Below are positions 27,518 to 36,517 of a stretch of 53,834 bases of DNA, one piece after another; position 1 is the stretch's first letter; every line of letters starts with the position of its first letter. Under the pieces are notes generated by a model. It searched no databases, was not told where the DNA came from, and saw nothing but the letters and a program-made list of their open reading frames with translations. Source of the DNA: Bifidobacterium tsurumiense (GTDB taxonomy: Bacteria > Actinomycetota > Actinomycetes > Actinomycetales > Bifidobacteriaceae); assembly GCF_000741765.1 (NCBI RefSeq), contig NZ_JGZU01000008.1:1-53834 (forward strand), given 5' to 3'. A program made the position numbers and the translations under genes.

Positions 27518-27589
27518 AAGAGCTGCAGCTCCAGCCATCCCCTCCTCGAGCCGTGATTCGATAGGGATAACGGTGGAGCTGCAGCTCTT
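27518..27589. terminator. Bidirectional terminator between the response regulator and ABC permease
   Basis: AAGAGCTGCAGCTCCA at 27518-27533 pairs perfectly with 27574-27589. The 40-nt interior contains a second pairing (ATCCC/GGGAT). Each arm also contains the self-palindrome GAGCTGCAGCTC. It lies between convergent stop codons at 27508 and 27603. Confidence 0.75.
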
Positions 27590-27602
27590 GTTATTGAATC
27601 GG

Positions 27603-30290
27603 TTATGCCTCAGCCAGGGCCTCCACAGGAGCGGTTCTCACTGCTCGACGAGCCGGTGCCACGCTGGCTATGAGGGCTGCAATCGCAGCCACTATCAGTA
27701 CCAGTGCCGCAGCATCCCAATCCATCGGCAAAGAGACGCCGTCCGAACCCACAATCGCGCTCATCACCATATAGGTTCCTGCCCAGCCGAATCCCGTTCC
27801 CAAGACAACGCCAACCACACCGCTCACCAATGAGATCAGCAATGCTTCCACGGCAAGGGATCTGCGTAGCTGACCCCGTGTCATGCCAATGGCCCGCAAG
27901 GTTGCGGATTCGCGAGTCCTCTCGATCACGGACAGACTCAATGTGTTGGCCACACCGATCAGGGCAATGAACACAGCAACTGCCAGCAGCCCCACCAACA
28001 GAGCCAACATGGTATTGATAATCTGCTCGAATGTCACACGTTGCGCCACAGGTCCGGTCAGATCGACGCCTTCCAATTTGGATGCGGCGGTTTGGACATT
28101 TTGGAAGATATTGGCCAGTGAATCCTCATTGCCGTTCACCTTGGTAAGCAGCATATGGCCGGTTGATTGAATCTCACCGGAAGTGAATAGCGATTCACTC
28201 ACAAATGCGGTCAGATCCGTATCGGCAATTCCTCGGTATTGTGCTTGTTTTACACTCATATCAATCGAGGAAGCCTGTTCCCTTTGCGCATCGAGGATGC
28301 GCAGCGCGGTGTTGCCACTGCCCAGATTCAATGCTTTGCCACTATAAGTCAGGCGTTCAGGCATCACGATGTTCTTGCCTTCGACGCTCATGGAGCCAAT
28401 ATCACCATGCAGTACTTGTTGCAAGGCCTGTGCACTGGCGACTCCCACAAGCATTACGCTATGATTCTTGCCCGTAGCATCGCTGAATTCCGCATTGGCC
28501 GTTGGTGCATAGAGAGCATTGCCGATACCACGGATCGAAGAGATTGAGTCTGCGCCGCTCTTATCCAGTCCAGGCCCATAGGCGACCAGGTCAACGCTGT
28601 ATCGCATATCCAATGCATGGTTCAGGGTCTGCTTTACTCCAGCCGCACCGGTTGCCATGGTGGATACCAAGGTAACGCCGATAAGGAGGGCTGCTCCGGT
28701 AGCTGCCACTCGGCGGGGATTCTTTTGCACATTCGCATGAGCGATGGCAGATGACGGTCCGATTTTGGCGACCAATGCTCCCACGCCACGCATTAAGGCA
28801 GGCATCCAGAATGTCGCGGTCAACACCAATCCAAGGAAGACCAGGCCGCATCCTGCCACTGCTCCGAACAAGAGCATTCCGAATACCTGTTCCGATGACG
28901 AATCCGTATCGCCATTGACCAAAACCGTGGTTTGCCAAATGCTTACAGCGACAAGAGCGATGCCTAGGATTACAGCGAACCAACCAAGTACAGCACGCAC
29001 TTTTCCTGATCTGCGTGAATCCACCAATTCCAAGGGGCGCAAAGCCTCCAAAGGAGTGACGCTGGTTGCAGCTCGGGCAGAACCGATCGATGCCAGCACT
29101 GTGACGAGGATGCCGAATACCAGCGGCACCACGAATACCTGCCAGCTCAATACCAGGCCACCGGAAACAAGCATCGAACCGCCAGCCGCATCGAACAAAC
29201 CGGAATGGATAAGCGCGGCCATCAAGCCGATGCCGACCGCAATTCCCAATATTGAGGCAATCGCTCCCAGAACTCCCGCTTCCAGCAGCACGGAACGATA
29301 TAATTGCCCACGCTTCGCACCAATCGTACGCAGCAAAGCCAGTGTGCGTCTGCGCTGTGCAACCAATACCTGGAATGTATTGGCGATAACCAATGAGGCG
29401 ACCAACATGGCAAGCACACCGAAGGACAGAAGGAACATGGTGGTGAAGCCCAATCCGTTCGCGCTCATATTCTTGCTGGCATCATCGGCGACCTGCTTTA
29501 CGGATTTCAACGCGAAGCCCTGCGGCAATAATGCATCGATTTCCTTCTGCGCAGCAGTTGCTTTGCCGGGATCGATATTGAGCAAAACCTTGCCTGTTTC
29601 GACTTTGGAAAAGTCGTTATCCGTCAATCCGTAAAGTCGGGTCATAATGTCATCAGAGACAACGGCTGCGCCATTGTAGAAGGTATACGCGCCGTTGGGA
29701 TCTGTTGTCAATCCCACCACTTTGGCCGGGTCCGCACCGACTTCGACAGCCCCTTGCACATCCACTGCGGCGTTCATGCCGATGGAGACCGTATCGCCGA
29801 TTCGAACTCCTAATCGTTCTGCGATAACCGATGGCAATGCAACCTCGTTTTCCCCCTGCGGCTGCCTTCCTTCTGTGAAGAAAACGGCGAGCAACTTGGC
29901 ATCAGACGATGTATTGACCACCATCACACCCGTGCTGGAACCTGTCTTCGAACCATCGCCCTTGACAGCGCTCTTGCTGCCATGCGCCGATACATTCGCC
30001 ACAGTGGTGATCAATGGATTCGCAGACCGTACTCCATCAATTGCACGGATACGATCTAGCTTGAATGCCGATATAGGCTGCATCAGATATCCGCCGCTCG
30101 CATCCTTGACACCGATGGCATAATTTGCCTGGCCCAGTGTCGCCGTGGTCACTTTTCGCAGAGACTCATCCAGACTGTTGGAAAACAGGAAGGTCGATGC
30201 GATAAATGCAGTGCCAATAAGAACGGCAATGCCAGCGGATACCAGCATTTTGGCACTTTTCTTCATAATATTCAGTGTTATTGCCCACAT
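27603..30290 (-). CDS. FtsX-type ABC transporter permease
   Basis: An 895-residue membrane permease with two FtsX-like domains, of the large MacB/LolE-related class common in actinobacteria. A first membrane helix (MLVSAGIAVLIGTAFIAS) leads to a large extracytoplasmic MacB-PCD-like domain. Three helices follow near residues 280-420 (FGVLAMLVASLVIANTFQVL onward), then further helices around 450-560 and the second FtsX domain at the C terminus (LLAVAVFIALIGVANTLSLS, ending in ARRAVRTAPVEALAEA). Such exporters often handle lipids or antimicrobial peptides. GAAGGA supports the ATG at 30290. The ATPase gene lies 95 bp upstream on the same strand. The convergent two-component system may regulate it. 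Confidence 0.88.
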   Translation of the reverse strand: MWAITLNIMKKSAKMLVSAGIAVLIGTAFIASTFLFSNSLDESLRKVTTATLGQANYAIGVKDASGGYLMQPISAFKLDRIRAIDGVRSANPLITTVANVSAHGSKSAVKGDGSKTGSSTGVMVVNTSSDAKLLAVFFTEGRQPQGENEVALPSVIAERLGVRIGDTVSIGMNAAVDVQGAVEVGADPAKVVGLTTDPNGAYTFYNGAAVVSDDIMTRLYGLTDNDFSKVETGKVLLNIDPGKATAAQKEIDALLPQGFALKSVKQVADDASKNMSANGLGFTTMFLLSFGVLAMLVASLVIANTFQVLVAQRRRTLALLRTIGAKRGQLYRSVLLEAGVLGAIASILGIAVGIGLMAALIHSGLFDAAGGSMLVSGGLVLSWQVFVVPLVFGILVTVLASIGSARAATSVTPLEALRPLELVDSRRSGKVRAVLGWFAVILGIALVAVSIWQTTVLVNGDTDSSSEQVFGMLLFGAVAGCGLVFLGLVLTATFWMPALMRGVGALVAKIGPSSAIAHANVQKNPRRVAATGAALLIGVTLVSTMATGAAGVKQTLNHALDMRYSVDLVAYGPGLDKSGADSISSIRGIGNALYAPTANAEFSDATGKNHSVMLVGVASAQALQQVLHGDIGSMSVEGKNIVMPERLTYSGKALNLGSGNTALRILDAQREQASSIDMSVKQAQYRGIADTDLTAFVSESLFTSGEIQSTGHMLLTKVNGNEDSLANIFQNVQTAASKLEGVDLTGPVAQRVTFEQIINTMLALLVGLLAVAVFIALIGVANTLSLSVIERTRESATLRAIGMTRGQLRRSLAVEALLISLVSGVVGVVLGTGFGWAGTYMVMSAIVGSDGVSLPMDWDAAALVLIVAAIAALIASVAPARRAVRTAPVEALAEA

Positions 30291-30385
30291 AAGAATTCCT
30301 TCATTCAAAACTTTAAGATACGACCGGCAGCTCATTGGCATGCAAGCACGGGAGCACAGTCATTCCACTGAGACCGGTTGCGCCG

Positions 30386-31249
30386 TCATTGCTGAGCCGG
30401 CATAGCCGCATGCATCCCGACTGCTCGCATCGGCGAAGGTGAAGCCATTCGAGTCGCACGCTCTCGTTCCTGCATAAGCAGATCGTTCATTTGCTCTGCC
30501 TTTGGCGCTTCAACATCAGCCACGATGCGTCCATCCGCGAAAACGATGGCACGGTCTGCATACGAAGCGGCAACGGAATCATGGGTGACCATGACAATGG
30601 TCTGTCCGAGTTCGCGCACCGATTGCTTGAGGAAGCTCAACACCTCGGCGCTGGAAACGGAATCGAGATTACCCGTTGGCTCATCGGCAAATACAACCGA
30701 GGGCTTGGAAATCAAAGCACGGGCAATGGCTACTCGTTGCTGCTGGCCACCGGAGAGTTCGTTCGGACGATGCCCCAACCGCTCGCGCAAACCCAAGGTG
30801 TTGACCAACATATCGAACCATGCCCTGTCCGGCTTTGCACCCGCAAGGGTCAGAGGCATAAGAATATTCTGTTCCGCACTGAACATGGGTAGTAGGTTGA
30901 AACTCTGGAAAATGAATCCTACCTCATGCCGACGCAGCATGGTCAGCTGCTTGTCATTGAGCTTCGTGATGTTACTGCCCGCGAAATAAATATTGCCTGC
31001 TGTGGCGGAGTCCAGTCCTGCCAGCACATGCATAAGAGTTGATTTTCCCGATCCGGAAGGTCCCATTATGGCAGTGAACTTCCCTTGCTCAAACCGCACA
31101 TTGACATGCCGCAAAGCGTGCACGATACCTTCGCCACGGCCATAGTCCTTGACTAAATCAATGGCTTCAATGGCCACTGGATTCAGTCCCTGCGATCGAT
31201 TGGTATTGACGGTATCCGGCGTGCCGATGAATTGGGTTGCATTCCCCAT
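30386..31249 (-). CDS. ABC transporter ATP-binding protein (LolD/MacB type)
   Basis: A 287-residue cytoplasmic ATPase paired with the downstream FtsX permease. Walker A is GPSGSGKST at 63-71, the Q-loop is GFIFQSFNLLP, the signature is LSGGQQQR, Walker B is VVFADEPTGNLDS (typical of the LolD/MacB class), and the H-loop is in VTHDS. A 20-residue polar N terminus precedes the domain, and the C-terminal 40 residues after DGRIV are an extra helix and Ala/Met-rich tail. The frame is open to 31627, but AAGGAG 7 bp upstream of the ATG at 31249 marks the real start; the ATG two codons earlier is too close to this site. It is the first gene of the two-gene operon. Confidence 0.92.
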   Translation of the reverse strand: MGNATQFIGTPDTVNTNRSQGLNPVAIEAIDLVKDYGRGEGIVHALRHVNVRFEQGKFTAIMGPSGSGKSTLMHVLAGLDSATAGNIYFAGSNITKLNDKQLTMLRRHEVGFIFQSFNLLPMFSAEQNILMPLTLAGAKPDRAWFDMLVNTLGLRERLGHRPNELSGGQQQRVAIARALISKPSVVFADEPTGNLDSVSSAEVLSFLKQSVRELGQTIVMVTHDSVAASYADRAIVFADGRIVADVEAPKAEQMNDLLMQERERATRMASPSPMRAVGMHAAMPAQQ

Positions 31250-31795
31250 AGTCATTCTCCTTGATGCGCTCTGTTGCGAGTCTTTGCTCCTTACATTTCG
31301 AGCATATGAGAATGCAGCCGTTGCTCCCATCATGCTTGGGACGGAATTCGCGAGGCCAATCCGCCAGCACATCATCCTGAAGTATGAGGAACTCCCTGAA
31401 AAAACACGGGAATGCATATCCGCAGTCGCCGCAACCGGGACGATATGGGAACCTCCCGGAGGGATAACCACCAGAAATGGCTCTGCGAGAATGAGAGCTA
31501 ATGACATATTGCGCAAACAACGTTGGCAGCGCATGCGTCTGAACATCACGAATTCGACGAGTAGGAACGTACCCCTTGACCAGAAAGACAACGATGCGCC
31601 GAGAACTTCACATCCTCGGCGCATCAATTACTGCTGCAATGACGAGAGCGGCAGCCTGTGATCACAACTCCCCTTCCTGATCACAGCCCTGTACTCATAG
31701 CGTCCCCCACATCCTGTCCTGTCTTCTTCTCATTATTCGATTCACTCTGTGTTCGGGGCCACCTTTGAGCGAGACGGCCCCTGCAAAGCAGGGAA
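31250..31795. other. Intergenic region with two hairpins
   Basis: This 546-bp stretch lies between metY (ends 31796) and the ABC ATPase gene. It holds GATGCGCCGAG/CTCGGCGCATC (31593-31603 with 31615-31625), a likely terminator of metY on the minus strand with a pyrimidine-rich tail, and a small CCCTGC-AAA-GCAGGG hairpin at 31779-31793 next to the stop codon. The rest should carry the ABC operon promoter. Open frames on both strands here have no recognisable domain. Confidence 0.55.
31593..31625 (-). terminator. Probable terminator downstream of metY
   Basis: An 11-bp perfect stem with an 11-nt loop, about 170 bp beyond the metY stop codon. On the minus strand it is followed by GTTGTCTTTCTGG, a T-rich stretch. 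Confidence 0.55.
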
Positions 31796-33112
31796 CTACT
31801 TGGCCAGTCCGGATTCACGAACCGCCGTAAAAGCCCCCTTCAGATCGTCGAGAATATCCTCGATATTTTCGGTACCGATAGAAAGCCTGATCGTGCCCTG
31901 ATGGATGCCCTGATCTTCCAACTCTTCAGGTGTTTCCTGAGAATGTGTGGTCGATGCCGGATGAATGGCCAAGGACTTAACATCAGCAACATTGGCAAGC
32001 AGCGAGAACAAGTGCAGATTGTCGATGAACACTCTTGCCGCATCCTTGCCGCCCTTGATATCGAAGGTGAAAATAGAGCCGGCTCCGTTCGGGAAGTACT
32101 TCTTGTACAGCTCATGATCGTGGCGTCCCTCAATGGCCGGATGGGAAACCGACTCGACCTCAGGCACGGTTTGCAGATATTCCACAACCTTCAAAGCATT
32201 CTCAACATGACGTTCCACGCGGAGAGACAGCGTCTCAGTGCCCTGCAACAACAGGAATGCGGCGAACGGAGAGATTGTTGCGCCGGTATCGCGCAGCAGA
32301 ATGGCACGGATACGAGTGACAAAGGCGACGGACCCAAGGGCTTCAAAGAAGTTCAGGCCGTGATACGAAGGATCTGGCTCGGTAAGCGTCGGGAACTTCC
32401 CCGGCACTGCGTTCCAATCAAATGAACCTCCTTCGACGACCACACCGCCCAGAGTGGTGCCATGGCCACCAATGAATTTGGTTGCGGATTCCACCACCAC
32501 ATCGGCTCCGTGCTCCAAAGGACGGAACAGGTATGGAGTGGCGAAGGTATTGTCCACGATAACCGGCAGATGATGCTTGTGGGCGATGTCGGCAATCGCT
32601 TCGAAATCAGGCAGATCAGCATTGGGGTTGCCGAAAGTTTCAAAATACACCAGCTTGGTGTTCTCCTGAATGGCGTCCTCGAAATTCTTCGGCTCTTGGG
32701 GATCCACGAATGTGGTATTCACTCCATCGCGTGGCAGTGTGTGGCGAAGCAGGTTATAGGTTCCACCATAGATGTTCTTTGAAGCGACGATATGATCGCC
32801 GCTCTGCGTGATATTACGGACCGCATATTCCACAGCGGCCGCACCGGATGCAACTGCCAGACCGGCAGTGCCACCTTCCAGAGCAGCGATACGACTCTCA
32901 AAAACGCCCTGCGTGCTGTTGGTCAGACGTCCGTAGATATTGCCGGCGTCCTGCAGTCCGAAGCGTGCTTCGGCATGATCGAAATTATGGAAGACATAGC
33001 TGGTCGTGGCGTAAATCGGGACTGCACGCGCATCGGTTGCAGGATCCGCTTCCTCCTGTCCGACATGCAGCTGCAGGGTTTCAAAACGATAGTTGCGGGT
33101 GGGCTCGCTCAT
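31796..33112 (-). CDS. metY: O-acetylhomoserine sulfhydrylase (aminocarboxypropyltransferase)
   Basis: A 438-residue PLP enzyme of the Cys/Met metabolism family that makes homocysteine from O-acetylhomoserine and sulfide. The N-terminal [24 protein letters not shown] pattern is typical of MetY, as are YGRLTNSTQ and the PLP lysine Lys212 in [10 protein letters not shown]. The C-terminal [13 protein letters not shown] motif is complete. Length is about 430-440 as expected. AAGGAG upstream supports the ATG at 33112. It is transcribed alone and divergently from a pyridoxal/pyridoxamine kinase gene; that kinase could supply the PLP cofactor, though the pairing may be coincidental. Confidence 0.93.
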   Translation of the reverse strand: MSEPTRNYRFETLQLHVGQEEADPATDARAVPIYATTSYVFHNFDHAEARFGLQDAGNIYGRLTNSTQGVFESRIAALEGGTAGLAVASGAAAVEYAVRNITQSGDHIVASKNIYGGTYNLLRHTLPRDGVNTTFVDPQEPKNFEDAIQENTKLVYFETFGNPNADLPDFEAIADIAHKHHLPVIVDNTFATPYLFRPLEHGADVVVESATKFIGGHGTTLGGVVVEGGSFDWNAVPGKFPTLTEPDPSYHGLNFFEALGSVAFVTRIRAILLRDTGATISPFAAFLLLQGTETLSLRVERHVENALKVVEYLQTVPEVESVSHPAIEGRHDHELYKKYFPNGAGSIFTFDIKGGKDAARVFIDNLHLFSLLANVADVKSLAIHPASTTHSQETPEELEDQGIHQGTIRLSIGTENIEDILDDLKGAFTAVRESGLAK

Positions 33113-33471
33113 GAATGGCTCCTTATCAGGTGTTCTGCACTAACCGTCGCCTCAGCGGCGTTGGTTGAGACGATATGCCGCCGCCGTGAGACTTCGCAAC
33201 TTCACAGCTATCGAGGTTTTCTATAGCCCCTTACCAAGGCGCGGTCCGCCGCGGTTTGCGGCATGTTTCGAGTCTCGGATTTTCCGCTTGGGTCAAATTC
33301 GACACGCTGTTGACGCTCCACTACGCGGACATACACAGGCTGGTTGTCTAACATGTCGCTAAAGTCATACTTCAGGTGACGGATTCGCAATGTGGCTGCC
33401 GCTCCATCGCATTGCTCAGCGATCCGTGGACGGCAATCATACCCGTCAGCTAACGGTATGAAAGGTTTACC
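33113..33471. other. Divergent promoter region between metY and the vitamin B6 kinase
   Basis: The 359 bp include a GC-rich patch with small hairpins (for example GCCGC-GGTTT-GCGGC near 33250). A possible plus-strand promoter is TTGTCT at 33344-33349 with CATACT at 33366-33371, spacing 16. No gene or recognised riboswitch is visible. Confidence 0.35.
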
Positions 33472-34335
33472 ATGACAAATGATGTGACACTGTTCGATCG
33501 CGATCCCCTTTACATCCCACGAGTCGCTGCCGTTCACGATATGTGCGGTTATGGCAAGTGCTCGCTCACCGCAGCGATTCCGATTCTGTCCGCAGCCGGT
33601 TGCGATGTGTGCCCAGTGCCGACCGCACTGTTCTCCGCACACACGATGTACAAGGATTTCACCTTCCATGACACCACCGATATCCTCAACGACTATCTGG
33701 ATGCATGGCAAAAAGAGGGCGTGGAACTCGACGGCGTCTATTCCGGATTCCTGGGCAGCGCAGAACAGGTTGCATTGATTCAGCGTCTGTATCGCGAATA
33801 TCCTACTGCGTTGCGTCTGGTGGACCCAGTAATGGGCGATGCAGGCAAGATGTACCCGACCTACACCCAGGAACTCTGCGATGCCATGGGAGCTTTGGCT
33901 GATGGCGCAGACGTGCTTATGCCGAATCTGACTGAGGCCAGCATTTTGACAGGCCGTGAATACCCTGGCCAAAACCTCGACGACGAGCAGGTTGCTGACT
34001 GGCTCGATGCTCTGCTGAAGCTGGGAGCCAAGAATGTGGTGCTCAAGGGCATCGATCGCAATGATGGCAAGTTACGCAATTATGTGGCCAATGCTGAAGG
34101 CCATCAGGAACTGGTTCACGAGAAGCTGCCGTATATGATCCACGGCACCGGTGACGCATTTGCTTCGGCACTGTGCGGAGCCGTTATGGCAGGACGCGGC
34201 ATTGCCGATGCTGCGCATATCGCAGGCGAATTCGTGCGTCACGCCATGGAAAGCACACGCAATCAGCCTCATTTCGAGGAGCGAGGCGTCAGCTTCGAGC
34301 TCAATCTGGGTGAATTGACCACTCTGGTTCGCTAA
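33472..34335 (+). CDS. Pyridoxal/pyridoxamine kinase (PdxK/PdxY family)
   Basis: A 287-residue ribokinase-fold kinase that phosphorylates B6 vitamers to salvage the cofactor PLP. The N-terminal RVAAVHDMCGYGKCSLTAAI is the family signature, followed by DPVMGDAGKMY, the substrate-site segment MPNLTEAS, and the C-terminal ATP/anion-hole motif HGTGDAFASAL with catalytic Asp. The length matches the family. AAAGG with a 6-bp spacer supports the ATG at 33472. It is monocistronic and ends at a strong terminator. It is divergent from metY, a PLP enzyme. I cannot tell PdxK from PdxY by sequence, so no symbol is given. Confidence 0.9.
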   Translation: MTNDVTLFDRDPLYIPRVAAVHDMCGYGKCSLTAAIPILSAAGCDVCPVPTALFSAHTMYKDFTFHDTTDILNDYLDAWQKEGVELDGVYSGFLGSAEQVALIQRLYREYPTALRLVDPVMGDAGKMYPTYTQELCDAMGALADGADVLMPNLTEASILTGREYPGQNLDDEQVADWLDALLKLGAKNVVLKGIDRNDGKLRNYVANAEGHQELVHEKLPYMIHGTGDAFASALCGAVMAGRGIADAAHIAGEFVRHAMESTRNQPHFEERGVSFELNLGELTTLVR

Positions 34336-34365
34336 GATTCACAATCTTTCGCAAGTTGCTTGCAT

Positions 34366-34404
34366 ATGGCGGTGTCGGTTGCATAATCCTACCGACACCG
34401 CCAT
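34366..34404 (+). terminator. Terminator of the B6 kinase gene
   Basis: ATGGCGGTGTCGGT at 34366-34379 pairs perfectly with 34391-34404 (14 bp), with an 11-nt loop, followed by TTAAAA. Confidence 0.75.
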
Positions 34405-34472
34405 TTAAAAACCTCCGACCACATTCCTCGAAAACCCTCTTAGAGACACAACTCTTATGATGCACTGGTGGC

Positions 34473-34988
34473 ATGAATATGCACACCACAACCACAGCCA
34501 CCAAGATCCCCTCTGCGCACAGATGCCAACTGGATCAAGCACGGCTACGCTATGACAACGAACGTCCGCTCCCGCAGAGTGCTCGCGAAGAAAAACTCCG
34601 ACTGATTGCTCAACAATTGTGCATGGCCGAAAACCCCAAACAACTTGGCGCATACGGAGAACGATACGCAGCCGCTTGGCTTGAACTGCAAGGCTGGTAT
34701 GTGCTGGAACGCAACTGGAGAACACGTTTCGGCGAATTAGACATCATTATGCTCGATCCCAAACACACCGTGGTGTTTGTCGAAGTCAAAACTCGCCGCA
34801 GCACTCGGCAGGGACTTCCGCAAGAAGCCGTGACATCCAATAAACAAGCCAATCTTCGGCATGCCGCACTAGCATGGCTCCATGAGGTGGATCATCGTAT
34901 CTCCAACAATGGACTTCGTTTCGATGTGATCACCAATATCGTCGGTCGCAAGGAGGTCAGCACTCGTCATATCAAGGAGGCGTTCTGA
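34473..34988 (+). CDS. yraN: YraN family (UPF0102) endonuclease-like protein
   Basis: A 171-residue protein with the YraN fold, a PD-(D/E)xK nuclease-like domain of uncertain role, usually found next to comM/dprA or rnhB. The conserved core is present: GAYGERYAAAWLELQGWYVLERNWR, then GELDIIMLD and VVFVEVKTRRS, giving the acidic and lysine residues of the nuclease site. The core begins near residue 58; the first 55 residues are an extension not found in the usual protein of about 120 residues, so a later start (for example near residue 51, MAENPKQLG) is possible. The TGA shares its A with the ATG of comM, showing tight translational coupling. Confidence 0.85.
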   Translation: MNMHTTTTATKIPSAHRCQLDQARLRYDNERPLPQSAREEKLRLIAQQLCMAENPKQLGAYGERYAAAWLELQGWYVLERNWRTRFGELDIIMLDPKHTVVFVEVKTRRSTRQGLPQEAVTSNKQANLRHAALAWLHEVDHRISNNGLRFDVITNIVGRKEVSTRHIKEAF

Positions 34989-36517
34989 TGCCGATCGGAG
35001 AAACGCTTTCCATCGGATTAATCGGATTGAGGGCACATATCATCCAAATACAAGCCTTCGTCTCCCCCGGACTGCCCTATTTTTCCATAATCGGGCTGCC
35101 GGACGCTTCCCTGAGCGAGGCGCGGGAACGCGTGAAATCCGCATGCCAGGCAAGTGGGTTCAAGTGGCCGGATACTCGTGTCACGGTGAATATGTCTCCG
35201 GCATCACTGCCCAAACGAGGTTCCTCACATGATCTCGCCATAGCCGCCAGTGTGTTGAGTGCGGCCAATGCGATTGCACCCGATTGTTTGGCCAATACCT
35301 TAGTGCTAGGAGAGCTGAATCTTGACGGCAGCGTACTGCCCATCCACGGGCTGCTTCCCATACTGCTCCATGCCAGAGATCGAGGAATCCGATCGGTTAT
35401 CATTCCACAGGCCAATAGCGATGAAGCCTCATTGGTTCCTGATATCGAGCCAATTATGGTTCGTCATGTCGGCGAACTCATTGAACTCATGGGAGGTACG
35501 GCGCGATACCGCATCAACACAAGCGCTCCTCAAACAGCAGACAACGTCTTGGACGACATGGAGACCATTCATCCCGCTGATATGGCGGAGGTGGTCGGAC
35601 AGGAGCATACCAAATGGGCATTGCAGGTCGCTGCGGCCGGTGGACATCACATCCTGATGGTAGGACCGCCAGGCTCAGGCAAGACAATGCTGGCATCTCG
35701 CATACCGGGAATAATGTGTCCTCTCACCGAGCGGGAGCAATTGGAAGTGGCTTCGATTCGATCGTTATGCGGCACGCTTCCCCAATACGGCATATCCGAC
35801 ATTCCTCCATTCGAGGCACCCCATCACACCGCCTCCAATGCGGCCATGGTTGGCGGAGGCAGCGGCATCGCCATGCCGGGAGCCATAACCCGTGCGCACC
35901 GAGGAGTGCTGTTCATGGACGAAGCTCCTGAATTTTCCCCTCGCACATTGCAGACACTGCGAGAGCCGTTGGAGTCAGGCATCATCGCCTTGTCACGGGC
36001 AAAAGGAACTGTATGGTATCCCGCGAGGTTCCAGCTCGTTATGGCTGCCAATCCTTGCCTTTGCGGCATGGCATATGGCACAGGGGAACGTTGCACCTGT
36101 AAGGAAAAAGAACGGATCCGGTATTTTGGACGGCTTTCCGGACCAATACTGGATCGAATCGATATTCAGGTCGATGTGCTTCCTGTGCAACATATCGCTT
36201 CGCAGCAATCCCAAAGTTCATTGTCAACCAAAACGATGCGTAGCGCAGTAATATCCGCTCGTGAAGTGGCACATGATCGATACGCGGCCCAAGGATGGTC
36301 ATGCAATGCCCAAGCCAGCGGTGAGTGGCTGAGAACGAACACATCAAGAAAGGCCGTGGCACTGCTCAATCAGGCATTATCTGCAGGCAATCTTTCCCTC
36401 CGTGGAGCAGACCGCGCCATGCGATTGGCATGGACTCTTGCAGACCTGCGTGGAGCAAACTCTCCTGAAGAAGACGATGTCGCCCAAGGCATCATGATGA
36501 GAACGAGAGTGACATGA
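34988..36517 (+). CDS. comM: ComM/YifB family Mg-chelatase-like AAA+ ATPase
   Basis: A 509-residue AAA+ ATPase, related to magnesium-chelatase subunit I. ComM promotes branch migration during integration of transforming DNA. The N-terminal ChlI-like domain (GLPYFSIIGLPDASLSEARERV) precedes Walker A GPPGSGKT at 226-233 and Walker B GVLFMDEAPEF. The zinc-like cysteine cluster is visible in NPCLCG and CTCKEKERIRYFGRLSGP, followed by DRIDIQVDV. The C-terminal helical domain (GNLSLRGADRAMRLAWTLADL) is complete. The ATG overlaps the yraN stop and its own TGA overlaps the dprA ATG (ATGA), so yraN, comM and dprA form one translationally coupled unit. Confidence 0.95.
   Translation: MPIGETLSIGLIGLRAHIIQIQAFVSPGLPYFSIIGLPDASLSEARERVKSACQASGFKWPDTRVTVNMSPASLPKRGSSHDLAIAASVLSAANAIAPDCLANTLVLGELNLDGSVLPIHGLLPILLHARDRGIRSVIIPQANSDEASLVPDIEPIMVRHVGELIELMGGTARYRINTSAPQTADNVLDDMETIHPADMAEVVGQEHTKWALQVAAAGGHHILMVGPPGSGKTMLASRIPGIMCPLTEREQLEVASIRSLCGTLPQYGISDIPPFEAPHHTASNAAMVGGGSGIAMPGAITRAHRGVLFMDEAPEFSPRTLQTLREPLESGIIALSRAKGTVWYPARFQLVMAANPCLCGMAYGTGERCTCKEKERIRYFGRLSGPILDRIDIQVDVLPVQHIASQQSQSSLSTKTMRSAVISAREVAHDRYAAQGWSCNAQASGEWLRTNTSRKAVALLNQALSAGNLSLRGADRAMRLAWTLADLRGANSPEEDDVAQGIMMRTRVT

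Noticed and set aside
31149..31661. A 170-codon plus-strand open frame
   Set aside because: It overlaps the ABC ATPase start and its translation has no domain; it also runs through a terminator stem.
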